The notes beneath the pieces are model-generated. The model was not told where the DNA came from. It ran no database searches and saw only the letters and a program-made list of their open reading frames with translations. This document shows, piece by piece, positions 41,592-47,698 of a DNA stretch of 47,698 nt; the stretch's first letter is position 1; every line of letters starts with the position of its first letter. Origin of the DNA: Hyphomicrobium sp. (GTDB lineage: Bacteria > Pseudomonadota > Alphaproteobacteria > Rhizobiales > Hyphomicrobiaceae); contig NZ_WBUE01000031.1 of assembly GCF_009026145.1 (NCBI RefSeq), positions 1-47,698 on the forward strand, written 5' to 3'. A program made the position numbers and the translations under genes.

Positions 41592-42707
41592 CTACTTGAA
41601 GTTGTCGCCTTCACTGCCGCTGAAGACCTCGCGATAGCGCAGCAGTGAGCTTTCGATCGAATACGCCTCGTCAATGCGGGTGCGGCCATGCACCCCCATG
41701 CGCCAGCGTTCTGTCGGTGATTTCGTCATTATCTTCTCGATGCCCCGCGCCAACCCTTCTTGATCGCGTGGCGGAACGACAACGCCTTCGCCGCCTACGA
41801 GCAGGGCGCTGTCGCCGACATCCGTGACGACGCAGGGTACCCCGGATGCCATCGCCTCGGCGACGACGTTGGGTAGGCCCTCGCCGTACGCCGATGATGA
41901 GACGTTGAGGTCGAGCGCTCGCATCAGCCGATACATATCGTGACGCACGCCGAGCACCAGCGTTACGGGTTTCAGCTCGGGCGGCAGCTCGAGCTCCTCG
42001 GTGCCCTCGCCGACGAGCAGCACCCGCAGCTTCGGGTAACGCTGAGCCAGCATTTTGGCGGCGGCGAGGAAGGTTGGCATGTCCTTCTGCGGATCGACGC
42101 GGCCGATCCGGCCGACCAGAAAGTCATCGGCCGCCAGCCCTAATTCGCACCGCACTTTGGCGCGGTCCGCATCGTCCGGGTGCCACTCGTTAGTGTCGAA
42201 GCCGTTGGGCAAATAGATCCAGCGTCGTGGCCGATACCCCAGCTCCTCGTGCGCGTGTTGGCCGGCGATACTGTTGGCCGCGACCGCTGTGGGTATGCGC
42301 GAGAGGCGCGCCAGCAGGGTGACAATGCGCCTAGTCGTCGGAGGATGCTCTGCGAACACGAAGTTGGAACAGCGCAGGTTCCAGATAATTCGGTGCACGC
42401 CGGCTAGGCGTCCAGCGAGCGTGCCGATAAGGTCTGCGTGATACAGCCACGTCATGATCATATCAGGCTGCTGCGCGCGCAGCAGCTTGATCAGCCGGAC
42501 TAGCGAGGCGCCGGGAACGCGCCCACTACGCATGCCAAGGCTGTGCACCTCGATACCGCGCCTGCGTAGCTCCGCGCCGTAGAAGCCTTCGTCGGCCAGC
42601 GCATAGACGACATGGCGTACCTGAGGGCCGCGCGTCGCCACGAGATAAAGGACCCGCTCGGCACCACCGGAGCGCAGCGCAGTGATGATATGCGCGACCG
42701 TCGTCAT
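41592..42707 (-). CDS. glycosyltransferase family 4
   Basis: 371 residues from ATG 42707; the frame reaches a TTG at 42734, which is less likely. GT-B fold: N-terminal 'AHIITALRSGGAERVLYLV', middle 'VAANSIAGQHAHEELGY' and 'IYLPNGFDTNEWHP', C-terminal donor site 'VGRIGRVDPQKDMPTFLAAA' and 'VSSSAYGEGLPNVVAEAMAS' (the E-x7-E motif of retaining GT4 enzymes). It transfers a sugar from a nucleotide donor to a lipid-linked acceptor in the cytoplasm. It stands alone on the minus strand between the asnB relic and the IS remnant. Confidence 0.92.
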   Translation of the reverse strand: MTTVAHIITALRSGGAERVLYLVATRGPQVRHVVYALADEGFYGAELRRRGIEVHSLGMRSGRVPGASLVRLIKLLRAQQPDMIMTWLYHADLIGTLAGRLAGVHRIIWNLRCSNFVFAEHPPTTRRIVTLLARLSRIPTAVAANSIAGQHAHEELGYRPRRWIYLPNGFDTNEWHPDDADRAKVRCELGLAADDFLVGRIGRVDPQKDMPTFLAAAKMLAQRYPKLRVLLVGEGTEELELPPELKPVTLVLGVRHDMYRLMRALDLNVSSSAYGEGLPNVVAEAMASGVPCVVTDVGDSALLVGGEGVVVPPRDQEGLARGIEKIMTKSPTERWRMGVHGRTRIDEAYSIESSLLRYREVFSGSEGDNFK

Positions 42708-43614
42708 CAACCGCCCAATTCTGTGGTCCGACAAGTCTACCAGAGTTAGCGAGCGGCTCCACCCTTGATCGAACGCCGGGGGACGTGCGATACGGGCAAA
42801 TCAGTAGATCAAAAGTTACCGCAGCACTGTGAGCATTTCAAGCGCTGCTGCAAGAGAGCACCAAAATAGAAGAGTGCAGAGCTTGTCTTGAGCGTTTGAT
42901 CGCGTACGTCCGTCGCGGATATTCAGACTATTTGGCGAGATGGGCCGCATCCTATAGCGATACCCCGTACGGACATGTCACTCGCAACCTCCGCGCACAT
43001 TGGGCGATAGGGGCCTACTCAATTTGGATAACGTTGAGCCGGAGGTGGGTTCTCACTTAGCGCAAGTCAAGAAGAGCATGCATGAATTACCGTCTTATTA
43101 GGCTCGCTCGCATTTTCTTGCGATCGCCGCAGTCATCGCTGCCATTGGTCCGTATGCGCACCGAAACTGGATCTCACGCGTCCAGACAGCCGACCCGATG
43201 ACACAGATAGAATCTGAGACGCTTCGCACAGGGCAATCTTCCTAGATTGGGACAGAGCCCGCAGCAGAGAACCGAACGGCGTTTGAAGTGTGGCGTCATC
43301 CGATTGCGCTCTCGCGAGTGTGAGCTTTCCGGGGGGTATCGTGCGAAGAGCACAGCGGCCCATCATTCGAGCTTCGGGCCAAAGGATCCGCTGCATTCAG
43401 CGCCAGTTGGTTTGAAGTCGGACCTCGACTCGCGCGGCAGGCACGAGTGGCTCACAATAGTAATGTCCTGGATCCACAATATTTTGACTTAATCTGTTGT
43501 CTGCTCCTGCCTAAGCTTCATGAGTCACTTGGACGTGCCGCTGACGTGCTGACTATGTCCCGTCAGGGGTACCCGATCTGAGCTAGAGTCCGTCGATCCG
43601 AAGAGGAGACGGAC
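42708..43614. other. 907-bp gap without recognisable genes before the IS3 remnant
   Basis: Base composition is more AT-rich than in the genes around it, and stop codons are frequent in all frames. The longest frames (minus 43133-43396, plus 43247-43492) show no familiar motif. The right end probably includes leader or terminal DNA of the degraded insertion sequence, but I could not find a matching terminal repeat. The rest looks like decayed, non-coding DNA. Confidence 0.45.
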
Positions 43615-44310
43615 GTGATGCGTAAGGGCAGGTTTTCGAAATTGCATATCATTGCGACCCCGCCCGAGCACGAAGCTGGCATGGCGACGGCTGAAGTGTG
43701 CCGCCGGCACGCAATCTCGTCGGCGACGTTCTATGCTTGGAAGTCGAGGTTCGGCGGGCTGGAGGTGGCGGATGCCAAGCGCATGAACGCCCTCGAGGAC
43801 GAGAGCAGCAAGCTCAAGAAGCTGCTGGCCGAGCAGTGCTCGACAACGCCAGCCTCAAAGAGATACTGACAAGAAGCTTCTGACGCCCACTTGCGAGCAG
43901 AGCCGCCGTGAGCTGGGCGATCGAAGAAAAGGGCCATTCGCAGCGCCGCCCTCGTCGGGCTCGCGCCGAGGGTCTTCGCTATCGGCGACGAAGTGATGAC
44001 GATGTGCTGCGCAGAGCTTTAGAGCGGTGGTGGCGCAGGGCCGCCGGTTCGGCTACCGTCGTCTGCACCCACAGTTCAAGCGGAAGGCTTGCGCTGAACC
44101 ACAAGAAAGTCTTCCGCATCTACCGCGAGCAGCAGCTGGTGGTTCGCAAACCGGGCGGGCGCAAACGTGCACTCGGCACGCCGGCTCCCGCTGCCGTTCC
44201 GCAGGGCAAGACTAGCGCTCGTCGCTGGATTTCGTCTCGGACACGTTCACGGACGGGATCGCTCAGCGCGGTCATAACCAGAAGCGGACTCCAGTTATGA
44301 GCAAGCACCT
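43615..44310 (+). mobile_element. degenerate IS3-family insertion sequence (orfA and part of orfB)
   Basis: OrfA starts at 43615: 'MRKGRFSKLHIIATPPEHEA', 'MATAEVCRRHAISSATFYAW', 'FGGLEVADAKRMNALEDE', 'SSKLKKLLAEQ'; a frameshift then moves the ending 'LDNASLKEILTRSF' to another frame. OrfB follows in pieces: 'HSQRRPRRARAEGLRYR', 'GRRFGYRRLHPQFKRKA', 'LNHKKVFRIYREQQLVVRK', 'GRKRALGTPAPAAVPQGK'. It breaks off near the start of the DDE catalytic core. The N-terminal OrfA sequence is of the IS407-like kind. The element is inactive; it marks past insertion between the GT4 and asnB genes. Confidence 0.85.
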
Positions 44311-44491
44311 TCCGGGAGGAAGGTCGCGCTCACCGCTCGTCGGCTGGGCACTCCTCCGCGAATTTGATCCCTCTCCATCAGTGTCAAATGCTCAGATTGT
44401 GCAGCCTTTTGATAAGAGCCCAACCTCGATTACGGCCAGCGCCAAAGGTTCGCGGCTCGAAGTGTAACCCAGGCTAAAGATGGTCCACTGG

Positions 44492-46429
44492 TCAGTTGCG
44501 CAGCCAATGCTCGCGCCAGGCCTCGAGCATCAACACGTCCCATAAGAGAAACTGCGAATTCCGAATCCCGGCCCGATGTTCGTCCCAATGCCTTCGGACG
44601 ACAACGGGGTCAACCAACCCCGCGTCGCGCAGGCGGCGCTCGTCGAGCAGGTGATCGACCCAGTCCCTTAGTGGGCCGCGGAGCCAATCACCGAGCGGGA
44701 TGCCGAAACCCATCTTCGGTCGCTCGACAAGATGCTCCGGCACGTGTCGATAGAGAACTTGCCGTAGAAGCCATTTGGTCTTGCTGCCGCGGATCTTCGC
44801 GTGTTGCGGCAGTCGCCATGCGAACTCCACGACGCGGTGATCGAGCAATGGGACGCGTGCCTCAAGCGCAACCGCCATGCTCGCACGGTCTACCTTCGTG
44901 AGAATGTCGTCGGGTAAATACGTAACGAGATCGAGATACTGCATGCGCTGGAGGAGATCGGGAAAGTCTTGTTCGACGCTAGCATCCCACAGCTGTCCGC
45001 GCGGTTCGTCGGCGCCGGGCATCACCTCAGCCGGATCCCAGTGGGTGACGAGATGTCGGTACAGCGAGCCGGCATCCGGAATCCGCAAGGCGGACGCGAC
45101 TTTGTGCATCTTGTCGCCGAACTCGGAGTAGCGCAAAGGTCTAGGCAGGATGGACGCGCCGCGCGACCAGCGGCTCGGCGAAACGGAAGTGATGCCGTCG
45201 GCGATCGCAGCGCGCACGGTGCGCGGAAGGAGCGAGACGCCGCGCCAAACGTTGCGCGCCAATTGATAGCGATTGTAGCCAGCGAAAAGCTCGTCACCGC
45301 CGTCGCCGGAGAGCGCGACGGTGACGTGCTTGCGGGTCAGCGCCGAGAGAAGATAGGTCGGGATCTGCGAGGAGTCGGCAAAAGGCTCGTCATAGATGTT
45401 GGGCAGGCTCGGAATCACATCGCGCGCTTCTTGGGCGGTTACAGTGAGCTCGGAGTGGTCTGTCCCCAGATGCCTTGCAACCGCGGCGGCGTGGTGCGAT
45501 TCGTCGTAGCTCGCGATGTCAAAGCCGATAGAGAATGTTCTCGTCGTTCCCATGCCGGCCGACTGCATGAGCGCGACGATGGTCGAGGAATCGACGCCAC
45601 CCGACAGAAAGGCGCCGAGCGGCACATCGGCCATCATGCGGCGCCTGACGGCATCCTGCAGCAGCGCCTCGAGACGGTCGGTCATCTCCCTGTCGTCGCC
45701 GGCGAGCGGCCGCATCATGCCGGCGCGGGCGATTGCGCGCGCGTCCCAGAACTTCTCGATCCGCGGCTCCCCGCCCCATGGCAACGTCAGGATCGAGCCG
45801 GATTCGAGCTTGTAGACACCTTCGTAGATCGTGTGCGGTGCCGGTACGTAGCTTTGCCGCAGATACGCGGCGACGGCGAGACGGTCGATGCGCGGCTGCC
45901 AGCCGGGATGTGCGCGCAGCGCCTTGAGCTCCGAGCCGAATAGGAACAGGCTGCCGAACTTGGCCCAGTAGACCGGCTTGATGCCGAGCCGGTCGCGGAT
46001 CAGCGTGAATGTGCGCTCCTTGCGGTCCCACAGGCCGATCGCGAACATGCCGATCATCCAATCGACCGTCGCACTTATGCCGTAAGCTGCGATCGATTCC
46101 AGGACCACTTCCGTGTCGGAGTGACCGCGGAACTTGGCGCCGCGCTCTTGGAGCTTCGCGCGGACCGGCTCGTGGCTGTAGACCTCGCCGTTGTAGACGA
46201 TGACGTAGCGGCCATCCGCGGAGACCATGGGCTGGTGTCCGGCCGGCGAGAGATCGACGATGGAAAGGCGCAGATGGGCGAGGCCGATGCCGGCATCGGT
46301 GTCGATCCAAATCCCGCAGTCGTCCGGGCCGCGGTGGTGCAGCGAATGCTGCATCGCCGCCGCGACGCCTTCCCACTGCTCGTTTCGCCCGTGGGCGCGC
46401 GCATCGAGAAAGCCGGCAATTCCGCACAT
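44492..46429 (-). CDS. asnB: glutamine-hydrolysing asparagine-synthetase-like amidotransferase
   Basis: 645 residues. 'MCGIAGFLDA' gives the Cys2 nucleophile after Met removal. The glutaminase domain continues with 'HHRGPDDCGIWID', 'LSIVDLSPAGHQPM', 'YVIVYNGEVYSHEPV' and 'FRGHSDTEVVLESI'. The synthetase domain has the PP-loop 'LSGGVDSS' (276-282), 'YDEPFADSSQIPTYLL' and 'LSGDGGDELFAGYNRY'. Such paralogues in polysaccharide loci often make uronamide or other amidated sugars rather than free asparagine (inference). A decayed relative lies 3 kb away at 41085-41548. It is divergent from the methyltransferase gene at 46665. No strong ribosome-binding site is seen. Confidence 0.93.
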   Translation of the reverse strand: MCGIAGFLDARAHGRNEQWEGVAAAMQHSLHHRGPDDCGIWIDTDAGIGLAHLRLSIVDLSPAGHQPMVSADGRYVIVYNGEVYSHEPVRAKLQERGAKFRGHSDTEVVLESIAAYGISATVDWMIGMFAIGLWDRKERTFTLIRDRLGIKPVYWAKFGSLFLFGSELKALRAHPGWQPRIDRLAVAAYLRQSYVPAPHTIYEGVYKLESGSILTLPWGGEPRIEKFWDARAIARAGMMRPLAGDDREMTDRLEALLQDAVRRRMMADVPLGAFLSGGVDSSTIVALMQSAGMGTTRTFSIGFDIASYDESHHAAAVARHLGTDHSELTVTAQEARDVIPSLPNIYDEPFADSSQIPTYLLSALTRKHVTVALSGDGGDELFAGYNRYQLARNVWRGVSLLPRTVRAAIADGITSVSPSRWSRGASILPRPLRYSEFGDKMHKVASALRIPDAGSLYRHLVTHWDPAEVMPGADEPRGQLWDASVEQDFPDLLQRMQYLDLVTYLPDDILTKVDRASMAVALEARVPLLDHRVVEFAWRLPQHAKIRGSKTKWLLRQVLYRHVPEHLVERPKMGFGIPLGDWLRGPLRDWVDHLLDERRLRDAGLVDPVVVRRHWDEHRAGIRNSQFLLWDVLMLEAWREHWLRN

Positions 46430-46664
46430 CGATGTGGCTCAGACCCCGATGGAAAGATTGCAGTGATACAGGTATTTGATACTGAAAGGATAGCGCGAAA
46501 TTCACGTCTTACGCGGCGGCGCCCGCTTCCTCTAATGGGAGAATCTGCCAATAGGACCGACACCCACCGACCCTGCAAGCGATATTCCTTGAGGGAGGGT
46601 TAGGGGTGGGCGACATGTGGGCGCAGCTGTCTCGCGACGGAGTTCGCTTGAAGGAGAGCATTGC

Positions 46665-47516
46665 TTGGTCCTGAGACCTTTGATCAAGGCCCTGTTGCCG
46701 CGGTCGGCACTGGGTGCCGCCGTGAGCGCGCGCGACGCAGTGCAGATTCTTTCCACTCCAAGAGCGGCCTTTGATGCGCGCAACCTGCGGCCTGCCGCCG
46801 ATGTGGATATGAAGGCAATCTTCGGCGACAGGTCCGCGGCCGAGGCGTGGCAGACCGATCAAGCGGCGGTCGCATCCGTGTTTGGGGCGAGAGAGTGGGT
46901 CGGCGGCGTCAACCCGGGCGATCGGCGGGCAATTTACCATCTTATCTATGCCCTGAACCCACGAAGCGTTCTTGAGGTCGGTACGCACGTGGGGGCATCT
47001 ACGTTTCATATTGCGCGCGCGCTTCGCGCGGCGGCCCCGGATGGGACGCTGACCACGGTCGACATCTCCGACGTCAATGACCCGCAGAGCGGTGCTTGGG
47101 TAAGTGTCGGACTGAACCGAGCGCCGCGCGACATGCTCGCGGCGCTCGATTGCGCGCGGCATGTCACGTTTGTGGTGCGGCCTTCGCTCGAATTCATGAC
47201 CGCGACCAACGAGAAGTACGATTTCATCTTCCTCGACGGTGATCACAGCGCGCGCGCCGTTTACCTGGAAACGGCGGCCGCGCTCAGACTGCTGCGACCA
47301 GGTGGATTGATCTTGCTGCACGATTTCTATCCAGAAGGTCGACCGCTCTATGCAGGCAGCGGGGTCATTGTCGGGCCGGATCGCGCACTAAAGCGGGTGC
47401 GTCGGGAATGCCCGGATATCGCGGTGATGCCGGTCGGCGCGCTCCCGTGGTTAACCAAGGATGGCAGCAACGTGACGAGCCTCGCCCTGGTGGCGAAGGC
47501 ATCTTCGCCTGCGTGA
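46665..47516 (+). CDS. class I SAM-dependent methyltransferase (Methyltransf_24-like)
   Basis: 283 residues from TTG 46665, chosen because AGGAG lies eight bases upstream. GTG 46617 in frame is an alternative. Motifs: 'SVLEVGTHVGASTFHIARAL' (SAM motif I), 'TLTTVDISDVND', 'YDFIFLDGDHSARAVYLE' (motif with LDGDH) and 'LLRPGGLILLHDFYPEGRP'. The LDGDHS and LHDF pattern is typical of O-methyltransferases of the CmcI/TylF-like kind found in sugar loci. It is divergent from asnB and probably modifies the same glycan. It ends 55 bases before the terminal repeat of the next IS. Confidence 0.85.
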   Translation: MVLRPLIKALLPRSALGAAVSARDAVQILSTPRAAFDARNLRPAADVDMKAIFGDRSAAEAWQTDQAAVASVFGAREWVGGVNPGDRRAIYHLIYALNPRSVLEVGTHVGASTFHIARALRAAAPDGTLTTVDISDVNDPQSGAWVSVGLNRAPRDMLAALDCARHVTFVVRPSLEFMTATNEKYDFIFLDGDHSARAVYLETAAALRLLRPGGLILLHDFYPEGRPLYAGSGVIVGPDRALKRVRRECPDIAVMPVGALPWLTKDGSNVTSLALVAKASSPA

Positions 47517-47571
47517 AAGGCGGCATTCGCGGGCCGCCCACCCGTGAGCTAGCCGGTCTATTTGAAGTCTG

Positions 47572-47698
47572 TGAACCGCTCCGGGTTTGTCGGAGGCTCC
47601 AGATCTTGAGAGATTGGAGCCATGGAGAATCACCAGACATCCCGCAAGTTCTCGCCGGAGGTGCGTGAACGCGCCGTCCGGATGGTGCTCGAGCATCG
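47572..47698 (+). mobile_element. left end of an IS3-family insertion sequence, cut by the window edge
   Basis: The stretch beginning TGAACCGCTCCGGGTTTG at 47572 and continuing to GGAGGCTCC matches the kind of terminal inverted repeat seen in IS3-family elements. A transposase orfA begins 50 bases later. Its 5' boundary lies 55 bases after the methyltransferase stop. The rest is beyond the window, so completeness cannot be judged. Confidence 0.75.
47622..47698 (+). CDS. IS3-family transposase OrfA, N-terminal fragment
   Basis: ATG 47622 reads MENHQTSRKFSPEVRERAVR followed by MVLEH up to the window end. This is the conserved helix-turn-helix start of OrfA in IS3-family elements. A different subgroup from the degraded copy at 43615, which starts MRKGRFSKLHII. 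The protein continues outside the window. Confidence 0.82.
   Translation, partial: MENHQTSRKFSPEVRERAVRMVLEH

Noticed and set aside
1..47698. CRISPR arrays, tRNA or rRNA genes
   Set aside because: No regularly spaced repeats and no recognisable tRNA or rRNA stretches were seen by eye; a covariance-model search could still find a small RNA.

Overview
The window is a GC-rich stretch, most likely from an alphaproteobacterium of the Hyphomicrobiales type. I infer this from codon use, a ParA/MipZ-like ATPase, a LemA/TPM pair and the style of the surface-polysaccharide genes; the species cannot be named. About 44 of the 48 kb is one large surface-polysaccharide (O-antigen or capsule) locus. No rRNA, tRNA or CRISPR array was seen.

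Layout. (1) 1-2986: flanking genes, namely a TPM-domain protein (cut by the window edge) and a LemA lipoprotein on the minus strand, then a ParA-family ATPase and a small secreted protein on the plus strand. (2) 3068-8252: GDP-sugar genes: manC, a GDP-fucose-synthase-type reductase, a C-methyltransferase (minus) and gmd. (3) 8293-8774: a deletion scar joining the start of an SDR gene to the tail of an RfbH/ColD-type 3-dehydratase. (4) 9221-12293, minus: CDP-glucose 4,6-dehydratase, a second C-methyltransferase and a CmcI-like methyltransferase. (5) 12976-14278: control region, with a 21-bp palindrome, a winged-helix regulator, an RfaH-like NusG paralogue and, 60 bases after that gene, an exact copy of the enterobacterial ops pause sequence GGCGGTAGCGTG. 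(6) 14329-37214: a tightly packed plus-strand run with many start/stop overlaps. It holds a heptose-type cassette (SIS isomerase, HAD phosphatase, transaldolase, two epimerases, a kinase/nucleotidyltransferase with swapped domains, a Gfo/Idh oxidoreductase, a UDP-glucose-dehydrogenase homologue lacking its catalytic Cys, an SDR and a Nudix protein); glycosyltransferases; a CDP-sugar set (ddhA, RmlC-like epimerase, SDR); the ABC exporter Wzm/Wzt; a 1034-residue ankyrin/methyltransferase/GT2 fusion; another methyltransferase and SDR; and an orphan pair of thiamine-diphosphate E1 alpha/beta subunits. (7) 37674-47698: a membrane sulfatase-like protein with a probable frameshift, a small membrane protein, a kinase-like/methyltransferase protein, an asparagine-synthetase relic, a GT4 glycosyltransferase, IS3-family remains, an intact asparagine-synthetase-like amidotransferase, a methyltransferase and the left end of another IS3-family element.

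How it fits together (inference). The locus can make GDP-, CDP- and heptose-type nucleotide sugars. It is unusually rich in enzymes that add carbon branches: two TylCIII-type C-methyltransferases and the E1 pair, which resembles AviB1/AviB2 of avilamycin biosynthesis. The glycan would be assembled on the cytoplasmic face and exported by Wzm/Wzt, perhaps after end-capping by one of the methyltransferase fusions. The RfaH-like protein and ops site would allow transcription through the roughly 23-kb gene run. No initiating sugar-phosphate transferase, ligase or phosphomannomutase lies in the window.
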